13,741 nt of DNA from Planctomycetaceae bacterium (GTDB lineage Bacteria > Planctomycetota > Planctomycetia > Pirellulales > Thermoguttaceae). Below the pieces are notes generated by a model. The model ran no database searches, was not told the DNA's origin, and was given only the letters and a program-made list of their open reading frames with translations. The stretch spans positions 1 through 13,741 of the forward strand of contig JAITKS010000302.1 of the NCBI GenBank assembly GCA_031278315.1, written 5' to 3'. This document shows positions 1-6,655 of this stretch, piece by piece; the first letter of the stretch is position 1; the number at the start of each line of letters is the position of its first letter. The translations under genes and the position numbers were made by a program.

Positions 1-189
1 AGTAGTTTTCATCCGGGCGGAGTCAATTGCGGAATTACCGATGGCGCGGTGAAATTTGTCAACGAAAATATTGACACAAACGGATTACCGAATTCAACGC
101 AAGGTTCATCATTTACCGGACCGAGTCCTTACGGCATTTGGGGTGCAGTAGGAACTCCAAATGGAGGCGAAGCAAAACAGTTACCATAA
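1..189 (+). CDS. DUF1559 / H-X9-DG pseudopilin-like protein, C-terminal fragment
   Basis: Frame 1 is open from the window edge for 62 codons to TAA at 187-189, so only the C-terminus is present. Residues 4-15 read HPGGVNCGITDG: a His, nine residues, then Asp-Gly. This is the H-X9-DG signature that ends DUF1559 proteins. The family has a type II secretion/type IV pilin-like N-terminal methylation motif and one transmembrane helix, and is greatly expanded in planctomycetes; its role is poorly defined and probably at the cell surface. The tail after the motif is rich in Gly, Pro and Asn (for example GPSPYGIWGAVGTPNGGEAK), as is usual for the family. The pilin-like N-terminus lies outside the window and cannot be checked. 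The family call is confident from the motif and its position near the end. Confidence 0.88.
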   Translation, partial: SSFHPGGVNCGITDGAVKFVNENIDTNGLPNSTQGSSFTGPSPYGIWGAVGTPNGGEAKQLP

Positions 190-288
190 GAATTATTTTA
201 CGGATTAGTTTTCAACAGATTTCGTCGTTGTGTTATATTCCAGAGAATAAAATTCATCGTGCGGGATACATATTTTTTTGAAATAAGA

Positions 289-352
289 AACGCACGAAAT
301 ACACGAAATTTACCTAAAAACCATTTTCGTGTATTTTCGTGTGTTTCGTGTT
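289..352. repeat. Imperfect inverted repeat of CGTGT-ATTTCGTG units
   Basis: The left arm, around 291-309, reads cgcacgaaatacacgaaat. The right arm, around 323-350, is its imperfect reverse complement and consists of about three near-identical 10-bp units of the form ttttcgtgtr. The arms are separated by roughly 13 bases and would fold into an imperfect hairpin. A tract of eight A follows the right arm. It resembles a dispersed intergenic repeat; no gene function is apparent. Confidence 0.55.
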
Positions 353-419
353 AAAAAAAATTAAAACAAATCAATTGAAAAATTATCACAAAATCTAAAA
401 TTTAAAATCTAAAAATACA

Positions 420-467
420 AATTGATTCGTAGGGTAATTGATTCGTAGGGTAATTGATTCGTAGGGT
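420..467. repeat. 16-bp perfect tandem repeat, three copies
   Basis: The unit aattgattcgtagggt occurs at 420-435, 436-451 and 452-467 with no mismatch. The last copy runs directly into a hairpin (460-483), so the repeat looks like local amplification of the left arm of that palindrome. The copies are contiguous with no spacers, so this is not a CRISPR array. Confidence 0.92.
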
Positions 468-483
468 AGAGTACCACCCTACG
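460..483. repeat. Hairpin CGTAGGGT / ACCCTACG
   Basis: Perfect 8-bp arms at 460-467 and 476-483 enclose the 8-base loop agagtacc. An alternative pairing (ggta/tacc) exists inside. The left arm is shared with the third copy of the 16-bp tandem repeat. No T-tract follows on either strand, so a terminator role is not supported. Confidence 0.7.
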
Positions 484-494
484 CTATATTGGAA

Positions 495-510
495 TGCCCC
501 TATCGGGGCA
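495..510. repeat. Hairpin TGCCCC-tatc-GGGGCA
   Basis: Perfect 6-bp GC-rich arms (495-500 and 505-510) with a 4-base loop. It stands out in AT-rich surroundings and lies between two other palindromes, suggesting one composite repeat element spanning about 460-554. Confidence 0.7.
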
Positions 511-537
511 AACAATTTTGCGATCGATTCTAATTTT

Positions 538-554
538 GCGGTCGAGACGACCGC
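538..554. repeat. Hairpin GCGGTCG-aga-CGACCGC; copy of a dispersed palindrome
   Basis: Perfect 7-bp arms with a 3-base loop. The same 17-mer, in opposite orientation, occurs at 6429-6445, and the identity extends to 19 bases (cgcggtcgtctcgaccgca read on the minus strand here). Two copies of a GC-rich palindrome in 14 kb of AT-rich DNA point to a dispersed repeat family. Confidence 0.8.
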
Positions 555-618
555 GATCCTGATACAATAAATTATTCCACAGATATATTACGTTTTTTCT
601 AATTTTTGAGCCGATTAT

Positions 619-642
619 TGTCCGTGCCGACTACAGCGGACA
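619..642. repeat. Hairpin TGTCCG / CGGACA with 12-base loop
   Basis: Perfect 6-bp arms at 619-624 and 637-642. The GC-rich loop (tgccgactacag) contrasts with the flanks. It may be another dispersed palindromic repeat; function unknown. Confidence 0.45.
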
Positions 643-827
643 GGGAAATTTTTGATGTCAAAAAGATTGAATATAACTGCAAATAATCCCTCTAATAATA
701 GGTAATTTTAAATTTTTTATTGTTGTCGAAATCAATATTTATACTTATTAAATTTTTAATAATAAATAAAAAACACCGGGTACTATAGACAATTTGTTTA
801 TCGTTTGTTAAAACATCGTCTCACAAT

Positions 828-890
828 TGTCAATTTTGAATTGTTGATTTTACTGCAAAGCGTTTTTGCAGGTCAACAATTGATTTGACA
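828..890. promoter_or_regulatory. Two-tier 63-nt hairpin upstream of the chemotaxis receptor gene
   Basis: Nested complementary arms are: tgtcaa (828-833) with ttgaca (885-890); aattgttga (839-847) with tcaacaatt (873-881); ctgcaaa (853-859) with tttgcag (865-871), around the loop gcgtt. That is 22 paired positions interrupted only by small internal loops. It ends 155 bases before the mcp start codon. It could be a structured leader, the end of a small RNA, or a palindromic repeat; no T-run follows it. The right-most arm reads TTGACA, matching a -35 box, but only a poor -10 (ggtaat, 909-914) follows, so a promoter here is not secure. Confidence 0.6.
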
Positions 891-1033
891 TGCGGCGGCA
901 GTTAATGCGGTAATAATTCGCATACTGAATTGGTAAACCACTTTCAACTTATTTTCTTAAAGTCATCTTTCGGCTTTAATTTAATATTGAATCCGGTGTC
1001 TCCATTCCGCCTTTAATTTCAATAAATAGCATT

Positions 1034-1037
1034 GGAG
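1034..1037 (+). promoter_or_regulatory. Ribosome binding site of the chemotaxis receptor gene
   Basis: GGAG lies eight bases before the ATG at 1046. It supports this start and contrasts with the genes starting at 6160, 6753 and 13571, which show no Shine-Dalgarno sequence. Confidence 0.75.
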
Positions 1038-1045
1038 AAAATATA

Positions 1046-3112
1046 ATGCTTAACAAATTCAAAATCGGTACAAAATTAACAATAGGATTTTTCTTTATCC
1101 TATTCTTGCTAATCCTCGTTGCATTTTGCGGATACTACGGCTTAGATCAAGCAACAAAGATCGCAGAAACAACTTCACAAATTACCGAAATACGCAACGA
1201 AAATACAATCATAAGCGGTCTAACTTTCGAATCTAGATTGATAGCAGCCGGCGGTGTCTTACACCGTGACGAGATTTATAAAGAAAAAAGAAAAGAAGTT
1301 GATCAAAAAATTAAAGAAGTATCCGATAATCTGAGTAAATTATTAACAGAAACAAACCAAAAAGAAAATCTCACAGACATAAATTCAATTATTAAATCAT
1401 ACACAAGATTCGCCGAAATTGACGACCATTGGTATCAGCTTGAAGCTGAACGTAAAAAAATGCTGGAGAACTTAGTCGAAAAAGCTGTTTTCATCAATAC
1501 TAAATTGACTGAATTAGCTGAATTAATTAAAACAACAATGCTAAAACCGGAAGAATCACAAGAAGTAAACGGTCAACGTTTCGTTTCCGAACACCGTATG
1601 CAGCATTTACAACAATGCGAAATTTGTATTATCATTTTAGGAGAATTACGCAGATCATTCTATCAGTATTTCTCTCAAACCAATGAACAAATAAAAGAAG
1701 GTATCGCAGATACAATCGAAAAAACAATCGAAAAATTTCGCTCCGAATATAGTAAAGTAGCCGCAAACCTGACAACAAAAGACGGACAATTAACAAGCAA
1801 ACAAATACTCGAAGCAGTAGAAATTTGGCAAAAACTTTTCAACGATAATATCGAAATTCTTAAAAAACAAACCGAAATCGATAACGAACAAAATGACGTA
1901 GTTAGCAACTTGGATACAGTACGAAAACAAATAGAACAAAGACTTGTAAACCAAGTTATAACTCTTAAAAAACAAGCCGATTCTACCGAATATCAGATGG
2001 TTGTAAGAATTTTAATAATATCTGGAATCGCTTTTGTTCTTGGAATTACTATCAGTTTTGTTTTGAGCCGTAACATAACAACAGGATTAAAATTCGCAAT
2101 GGATTCAATCAACCGCGTCGTGCTGGAAGGCGATCTGAATGCCGAAATACCATCCAACGTTTTAATCCGCAGCGATGAAATCGGCGATATGGCACGAGTC
2201 GCCAACGCAGTTCTCACTGATTATCATTCGATTGATTCAATGGCGACATCACTCGCAACATACAACTGGCAACTCACTATCAAAGAAAAAGGACCTATGG
2301 ACACGATGAATCAAAATCTCAACAAGATGCTTGAACACGTAAATCAAGCACTGTTTGAAATAAAAGAAAGCGTTAAACAAGTAGCAACAGGTTCAGGTGA
2401 AGTTTCATCGGCGGCACAAACATTGTCCAGCGGAGCGCAGGAATCATCGGCAAGTTTAGAAGAAATAACCGCATCAATGAGTGAAATCAGCAGCCAAACA
2501 AGAGCTAATGCACAAAGTGCAAGTGAAGCCCGCGATTTAGCTCATAACGCAACCGAAGCTGCCGCCGAAGGTCAAGAAGCAATGAAACAGATGAATGAAT
2601 CAATGGTTCGCATTACTAAAAATTCAAATGAAATTCAACGCGTGATCAAAGTAATAGACGACATCGCATTCCAAACAAATCTCTTGGCATTAAATGCGGC
2701 AGTTGAAGCGGCACGAGCCGGCGCACACGGTAAAGGATTTGCAGTAGTTGCTGAAGAAGTCCGAAACTTAGCAGCAAGAAGTGCAAAAGCCGCACAAGAA
2801 ACATCTGAATTAATTTCAACAAGCGGTAAAGAAATTGAGAAAGGCGGCGAAGTCTCAAGCCGTACCGCAGAAGTCTTAAATTCAATTGTTGAACAAATCA
2901 AGCAAACAGCAGACCTCGTAGGAGGAATTGCAATTGCAAGTAATGAACAAGCACAAGGTGTTTCACAAGTTACTATCGGTTTACAACAAATTGACGCTGT
3001 AACTCAACAAAACACCGCCGCCGCTGAAGAATCTGCAAGCGCAGCAAACGAAATGAGCGGAATGGCAGCAACGTTACAAGAACTTATCGCAAAATTTCAA
3101 TTAAAATTGTAA
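1046..3112 (+). CDS. Methyl-accepting chemotaxis protein (transmembrane chemoreceptor)
   Basis: A 688-aa classical chemoreceptor, which senses stimuli outside the membrane and controls the CheA kinase through CheW. A short basic N-terminus (KFKIGTK) precedes TM1 at about residues 13-33. A mainly helical periplasmic sensor domain (about 35-315) follows, with no recognisable Cache or PAS motifs, so the ligand is unknown. TM2 is at about 319-341, and a HAMP-like linker at about 342-392. The cytoplasmic signalling coiled coil (about 434-688) contains the conserved hairpin tip at 538-580, with IAFQTNLLALNAAVEAARAG followed by HGKGFAVVAEEVRNLA. Glu/Gln-Ser/Ala-rich segments near 463-480 and 653-672 are likely methylation regions. 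No C-terminal CheR/CheB-binding pentapeptide is present; the protein ends IAKFQLKL. No che genes lie nearby, so this is an orphan receptor locus. A GGAG ribosome binding site supports the start. The family assignment is very secure. Confidence 0.97.
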   Translation: MLNKFKIGTKLTIGFFFILFLLILVAFCGYYGLDQATKIAETTSQITEIRNENTIISGLTFESRLIAAGGVLHRDEIYKEKRKEVDQKIKEVSDNLSKLLTETNQKENLTDINSIIKSYTRFAEIDDHWYQLEAERKKMLENLVEKAVFINTKLTELAELIKTTMLKPEESQEVNGQRFVSEHRMQHLQQCEICIIILGELRRSFYQYFSQTNEQIKEGIADTIEKTIEKFRSEYSKVAANLTTKDGQLTSKQILEAVEIWQKLFNDNIEILKKQTEIDNEQNDVVSNLDTVRKQIEQRLVNQVITLKKQADSTEYQMVVRILIISGIAFVLGITISFVLSRNITTGLKFAMDSINRVVLEGDLNAEIPSNVLIRSDEIGDMARVANAVLTDYHSIDSMATSLATYNWQLTIKEKGPMDTMNQNLNKMLEHVNQALFEIKESVKQVATGSGEVSSAAQTLSSGAQESSASLEEITASMSEISSQTRANAQSASEARDLAHNATEAAAEGQEAMKQMNESMVRITKNSNEIQRVIKVIDDIAFQTNLLALNAAVEAARAGAHGKGFAVVAEEVRNLAARSAKAAQETSELISTSGKEIEKGGEVSSRTAEVLNSIVEQIKQTADLVGGIAIASNEQAQGVSQVTIGLQQIDAVTQQNTAAAEESASAANEMSGMAATLQELIAKFQLKL

Positions 3113-3123
3113 CCAAAATTATT

Positions 3124-3247
3124 TTTAAATTACTCTCACTATGAATTTCGACAACTCATGAATTTCAACAACATAGCGTAAAAAACTGATATTCACAATA
3201 AATAATCGAACAGCTCAAACCGAACATTCAAGTGAGAGTAATTTAAA
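3124..3247. repeat. Perfect 17-bp inverted repeat enclosing 90 bp between convergent genes
   Basis: The left arm tttaaattactctcact (3124-3140) and right arm agtgagagtaatttaaa (3231-3247) are exact reverse complements, 90 bases apart. The interior contains a direct repeat of atgaatttc-acaac (near 3141 and 3158) and no ORF. The size (124 bp) and terminal inverted repeats resemble a miniature inverted-repeat element, but I see no clear target-site duplication. It could instead form a long-stemmed bidirectional transcript end between the mcp gene and the converging gene. Confidence 0.7.
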
Positions 3248-3344
3248 TTTTATGCTGAAATTTTATGCTGAATTTCACTCTGAATATTACTCTGAATTTT
3301 ACATTGAAATTTTACGTTGAAATATTACATTGAAATATTACAAA
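3248..3344. repeat. Degenerate 12/13-bp tandem array running into the stop codon of the TPR-like gene
   Basis: Eight consecutive units follow the pattern ttttacattgaaa: 3248-3260, 3261-3272, 3273-3284, 3285-3296, 3297-3309, 3310-3322, 3323-3335 and a partial 3336-3344. Variants include ttttatgctgaa, tttcactctgaa and tattactctgaa. The partial last unit contains the stop codon (3338-3340) of the minus-strand gene, so the array forms that gene's 3' flank. The form gaatttcactct closely matches the 12-bp unit gaatttcactat at the other end of the same gene (6055-6090). Confidence 0.8.
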
Positions 3345-6160
3345 TTTTCTATTAGTTTTTGCAGTCTATTTTTTCTTGATTCATTGCCGAGATCGGGATA
3401 AAGAAATTTAAGTCTCATGTAAGTTTTTTTTGCTTCTTCGTGATTTCCTTGTTTTATGAATATTGTGATAATTTGTTCCCTTGCATTCCACCATTGTTCT
3501 GATTTTTCTTTTGTTATAGTTGCGATTAATCCCCATGTTTTTATTGCTTCCGTAAGTAATTCTTTATTATCCTGCTGTGATAAAATTCCGGCTTTTAATT
3601 CCAGCAGCATGAAATTACGCTGCTCTGCCGATAACATGATATTCAACTTTTTAACAGCTCCGCTAATATCGCCGGACATTGCTAAAATCTCGGCTTCAAA
3701 CCGCCGCAAAAATAATTGTTCTTCGCTCGTTAATAATCCAGTTTGTGCGGCACTGATTTGCTTTAATAACGCCGAACTTTGGGCATGATCACCGCGTAAA
3801 TTGTTCGCAATAATTAACATAATTTTCAATCGCGCAGATGTTACAGATTTTACTGTCTTACATTTAGATATTGCCGTAACTAAAATAGCTGCGATTTCGT
3901 TAGAAAGAATATTATCAACATTTTCCCAATAAAAAATCGGCGTTCTATATCGATAAAATAATCGTTCCGCTATCTTGATCGCCGTTACTGCATCTGCTTC
4001 CGACCACTCCGAGTTCTCCATTTTCAAACGCCGCTTAAACCAATCTAATTCATTTTTTGTTACGTTAATATTTTCGCTAATATTGTCACTAATATTGTCA
4101 TTGATATTTTCGCTGTTCTCTTTAACGTTACCGGTTTTGATTTTGATTTCTTTTTTGTTACGAATTTGTTTGAAACATCGATCTGCGGTCTCAATTGCTT
4201 CTGCTGCTTGAGTTGAATCATTTGGTATTTTATCGAGAAAAATTAAAGCTTCGCCAAATTGACCATTCAACTCAAGCAATTTTGCTGCCCGTAATCTGTA
4301 CGCAGCATTGTCAGATGTATTATCCCATCTCGACAAATATTCTCTTAAAATTGAAATGTATTCATCAAGTTGCAAACGTTTTGCTCTAAATAAAATAGTT
4401 GCTTCGTCGATTCCGCATCGATATAAATCAATTGCGTTCTGTTCAGTATTGAGACGTTTTGCAGAATCGCATAACATTTCTACAATCTGTTTGCGGTAAT
4501 GATAAATTTCGTCATCAAGTTCCTGTTCCCGTTTGGGATTTTGAGTTGTTTTTTGTTTGGACAATTCTAATTGTTTGATTGAATTGTAAAGCAAACTTAC
4601 AGAATATTGAACGTTTTTTATTGCTGTTTCTGAATCACCTGAATTTTCTGCAATTTGTCCGATTAACTTGTACAATTTGGCGGCTTCCTCAATTTGATTC
4701 AATTCATTTTTGTAACGAGCTAACTCACTTAACACCGTTATTCTGATTGTATTCAATTTGACATTGCTGCTGTTTCTTTGTGAATTTATTGGTGAGTTGA
4801 TTGGTGAGTTGATATTTGAATTTCTGTCTGAACCGATTGTAACTGCTGCAATGTTACTACTCGACGGAACATATAATTCTTGTTGCCGAGCTAATTTTAA
4901 TAAGTCTGCGGTGATCATAAGTTCTGTACTAGAGTCTGTAATGTTCATTCGGTCTGCTAAAAATAATCCCCATTCGAGTCTTGCGTGACAATAATCTAAA
5001 CTGTCCAATGACACGGGAATTTTCAAACTTAATAAACCGCCAATATTCCATCCGTTTTTTTCCGCGATTTTTTCAGTATTTTTTTCAGCGATTCTATTTG
5101 ATGATTCAGTTGCATTGTGATTATTTATCGTTACGTTATTTGATATTGCTATTAGAAATCTTAATTGTTCTGCTGCAATCCGTAATTGTAAATTTGCCGG
5201 CAGGTTTGTATTATTCAGATTCAATTCAGGAGCGTTGATTACTTTCAGTGATTTATCAAGTTCATTCATCAATCGCCGGCATGCTGCGAGTTCAACTCTT
5301 ATACGAAGTATTCGATAATAATTATTTTGCAATTCTTTGGGTCTTTTCGATTCTGATAAATTTGATTTTGACGAATATAATTCCAATTTCTTTTTTGACC
5401 ATTCATCCAACGAGACAGCAATTTGATTTAATTTATCGTAACGATTTTTATTCGGCGTAAATGTTTTCGTATATGAGATTTCAGCAAGATACAAATATAA
5501 ATTTGTATTGTCTATCAAAGAGTTAGTTTGTTCTACGAATTCAATTTCAGTTTTTTGTTGCGCTATTAGAAACGTATTAATTTTTTTGAGTTGTTCAATT
5601 GTATCCAATAACATTTGTTGTGATTCAGTGTTAGTTTGAAAATTGTTTTGAGTTAAATTTTCGTGACTTGCCGTAGATTTATTTGACTCAATTTCGGATT
5701 CAATTTGTATGCGGTTTGCAATTAAATATTTTGCAATTGCAAATTGTAATTGTAACCGAATCAACTCTAACGATTCAGCGGATAATGAATTTGTTGATTT
5801 AGTATCTATTTGTAATTTTTCTATATTGTTTTGAAATTCTGATTCTAAAGCGGTAAGTTGTTTGTAAAGTTTTGAGCGGATAGAACCGGTTGCGGTTATG
5901 ATCTGCAATGTACGTGAATAAACAATTGATGCCGTCAAAGTGTATTTGTCTTTAAGATTTAGATTAGTTTTTTTTGATTCGTTTGTGTAAAGAATTTCAG
6001 CGGATTCAAAAAGTCCGCGATTCGCCAAGCCTTGTAATAGTTCGGCGGATAATTGAATTTCACTATGAATTTCACTATGAATTTCGCAACGTGAATGATT
6101 TATCGTTACGAAAAAGATCAGGAAAATTATCAATGATTGTACAAAAATTTTAATCTGCAT
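3338..6160 (-). CDS. Large exported, helical TPR-like protein of unknown function
   Basis: A 940-aa protein with an N-terminal signal sequence: Lys4, a hydrophobic stretch at about 5-20, then NHSRC. Cys25 does not sit in a good lipobox, so cleavage by the ordinary signal peptidase is more likely than lipidation. The rest is almost entirely predicted helical and rich in Asn, Lys, Glu, Ile and Leu. Helix pairs of TPR type are recognisable, for example at about 487-530 (EEAAKLYKLIGQIAENSGDS), 617-662 (LLELNGQFGEALIFLDKIP), 820-860 and 900-925 (GNHEEAKKTYMRLKFLYPD). TPR proteins usually act as scaffolds for protein contacts; the partner is not indicated here. Several Asn/Ser-rich segments are encoded by 12-bp repeats: residues 26-36, 449-461 and 683-699. 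The ATG at 6160 has no Shine-Dalgarno sequence; acaataaa lies directly before it. A 14-C tract sits 82 bases upstream. I do not recognise a specific family. Confidence 0.85.
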   Translation of the reverse strand: MQIKIFVQSLIIFLIFFVTINHSRCEIHSEIHSEIQLSAELLQGLANRGLFESAEILYTNESKKTNLNLKDKYTLTASIVYSRTLQIITATGSIRSKLYKQLTALESEFQNNIEKLQIDTKSTNSLSAESLELIRLQLQFAIAKYLIANRIQIESEIESNKSTASHENLTQNNFQTNTESQQMLLDTIEQLKKINTFLIAQQKTEIEFVEQTNSLIDNTNLYLYLAEISYTKTFTPNKNRYDKLNQIAVSLDEWSKKKLELYSSKSNLSESKRPKELQNNYYRILRIRVELAACRRLMNELDKSLKVINAPELNLNNTNLPANLQLRIAAEQLRFLIAISNNVTINNHNATESSNRIAEKNTEKIAEKNGWNIGGLLSLKIPVSLDSLDYCHARLEWGLFLADRMNITDSSTELMITADLLKLARQQELYVPSSSNIAAVTIGSDRNSNINSPINSPINSQRNSSNVKLNTIRITVLSELARYKNELNQIEEAAKLYKLIGQIAENSGDSETAIKNVQYSVSLLYNSIKQLELSKQKTTQNPKREQELDDEIYHYRKQIVEMLCDSAKRLNTEQNAIDLYRCGIDEATILFRAKRLQLDEYISILREYLSRWDNTSDNAAYRLRAAKLLELNGQFGEALIFLDKIPNDSTQAAEAIETADRCFKQIRNKKEIKIKTGNVKENSENINDNISDNISENINVTKNELDWFKRRLKMENSEWSEADAVTAIKIAERLFYRYRTPIFYWENVDNILSNEIAAILVTAISKCKTVKSVTSARLKIMLIIANNLRGDHAQSSALLKQISAAQTGLLTSEEQLFLRRFEAEILAMSGDISGAVKKLNIMLSAEQRNFMLLELKAGILSQQDNKELLTEAIKTWGLIATITKEKSEQWWNAREQIITIFIKQGNHEEAKKTYMRLKFLYPDLGNESRKNRLQKLIENL
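4067..4114 (-). repeat. In-frame 12-bp repeat, four units, inside the TPR-like gene
   Basis: Units aatattttcgct (4067-4078), aatattgtcact (4079-4090), aatattgtcatt (4091-4102) and gatattttcgct (4103-4114) encode a four-residue period of the type N-I-S-D/E around residues 683-698. The unit length is a multiple of three, so copy-number changes keep the reading frame. Confidence 0.85.
4782..4822 (-). repeat. In-frame 12-bp repeat encoding N-S-P-I, inside the TPR-like gene
   Basis: On the plus strand gaatttattggt, gagttgattggt and gagttgatattt follow one another, and gaatttctg closes the run. On the coding strand this gives the periodic segment NSNINSPINSPINS at about residues 447-460. It is the second of three independent 12-bp in-frame repeats in this gene. 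Confidence 0.8.
6055..6090 (-). repeat. In-frame 12-bp repeat just after the signal peptide of the TPR-like gene
   Basis: Unit gaatttcactat occurs at 6055-6066 and 6067-6078, with a diverged third copy at 6079-6090. It encodes EIHSEIHSEI right after the hydrophobic signal segment. The same unit, with one base changed, recurs in the non-coding array at the 3' end of the gene (3248-3344), and cactatgaatttcg also occurs at 3137-3150. Confidence 0.85.
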
Positions 6161-6242
6161 TTTATTGTGAAATAGCTGTAAATTACAACTAAAAAAATGG
6201 TAATCTGAAATATGAAATAGTTAGTTACGTTCCTTTAATTCT

Positions 6243-6256
6243 CCCCCCCCCCCCCC
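6243..6256. repeat. Homopolymer of 14 C
   Basis: Fourteen consecutive C residues in strongly AT-rich DNA, 82 bases upstream of the start codon of the minus-strand TPR-like gene. Poly-C/G tracts of this size are typical slippage sites and in other bacteria sit in promoters or 5' regions of phase-variable surface genes. Whether it affects transcription here cannot be told from sequence. Its exact length may also be a sequencing uncertainty. Confidence 0.85.
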
Positions 6257-6317
6257 TTGAAGAATTTGGAATACGAATTAAACTGCTGCAACTAATTTTT
6301 TGCAAGATATACAATCA

Positions 6318-6356
6318 AACCATGAGAATAAACTATGCGAATAAACCGTGCGAATC
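6318..6356. repeat. 13-bp tandem repeat, three units
   Basis: Units aaccatgagaata (6318-6330), aactatgcgaata (6331-6343) and aaccgtgcgaatc (6344-6356) are contiguous, followed by a fragment gtacgaat. The consensus is AACYRTGMGAATA. Function unknown; contiguous copies with this period resemble slippage products, though they could bind a regulator of the divergent genes. Confidence 0.65.
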
Positions 6357-6422
6357 GTACGAATATCACATGCAAAATAATTATTTTAATTTCTAAAAAC
6401 CTAAGTAAAATTTATTGTTAGA

Positions 6423-6499
6423 AGGAACGCGGTCGTCTCGACCGCATTTTTTAGGCGTTTTTTGTACAAAAACAGTGCAGGCGAGCCGCTTGCATTCCT
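6423..6499. repeat. Double-hairpin element bounded by near-perfect 8-bp inverted repeats
   Basis: Ends are aggaacgc (6423-6430) and gcattcct (6492-6499), complementary at seven of eight positions. Inside are GCGGTCG-tct-CGACCGC (6429-6445), followed by a short T-run, and tgcaggcg-agc-cgcttgca (6476-6494), an 8-bp stem with one G-U pair. The first hairpin is the same 17-mer as at 538-554 in reverse orientation. The architecture of two GC-rich palindromes in AT-rich intergenic DNA resembles REP/BIME-type elements. The first hairpin plus T-run might also work as a terminator on the plus strand. Confidence 0.6.
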
Positions 6500-6581
6500 C
6501 CTATATATTTTATATTTGTTTTTAGAAGTTACCTTATTTTAATGTAATCGAATTTATTTGATAGTTTCGATTATTTTTTTT

Positions 6582-6655
6582 GCACTCCTAGCTCAATTGG
6601 ATAGAGCTCCGGTCTACGGAACCGGGGGTTGCCCGTTCGAATCGGGCGGGGTGTA
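6582..6655 (+). tRNA. tRNA-Arg (anticodon ACG)
   Basis: A full cloverleaf of 74 nt. Acceptor gcactcc (6582-6588) pairs with ggggtgt (6648-6654) with G-U pairs at 1-72 and 5-68. D-arm stems are gctc/gagc around a loop containing GG. The anticodon stem ccggt/accgg encloses ctACGga, anticodon ACG at 6616-6618, reading Arg CGN codons after A-to-I editing. The variable loop is gggtt. The T-arm gcccg-ttcgaat-cgggc is canonical. The discriminator is A6655 and CCA is not encoded, so it must be added by the CCA-adding enzyme. Confidence 0.97.

Larger units (their letters stand above)
190..1045. other. Non-coding region between the DUF1559 gene and the chemotaxis receptor gene
   Basis: About 856 bases with no convincing ORF on either strand. 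The stretch is AT-rich but holds a series of GC-richer palindromes and short tandem repeats, listed separately: CACGAAA-type inverted repeat (289-352), 16-bp triplet (420-467), three compact hairpins (460-554), a looser one (619-642) and a two-tier hairpin (828-890). This density suggests dispersed intergenic repeat elements or structured leader RNA rather than genes. Confidence 0.7.

Noticed and set aside
420..467. Three direct repeats as a possible CRISPR array
   Set aside because: The units are contiguous with no spacers and no cas gene is nearby.
578..591. 14-base match cacagatatattac with 9722-9735
   Set aside because: Short and AT-rich; possibly a dispersed repeat but not distinguishable from chance here.
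885..914. TTGACA followed by ggtaat as a promoter for the chemoreceptor gene
   Set aside because: The -10 match is only four of six, and TTGACA is explained as an arm of the hairpin; sequence alone does not settle it.
3338..6160. Lipoprotein signal at Cys25 of the TPR-like protein
   Set aside because: The residues before the Cys (NHSR) do not form a lipobox.
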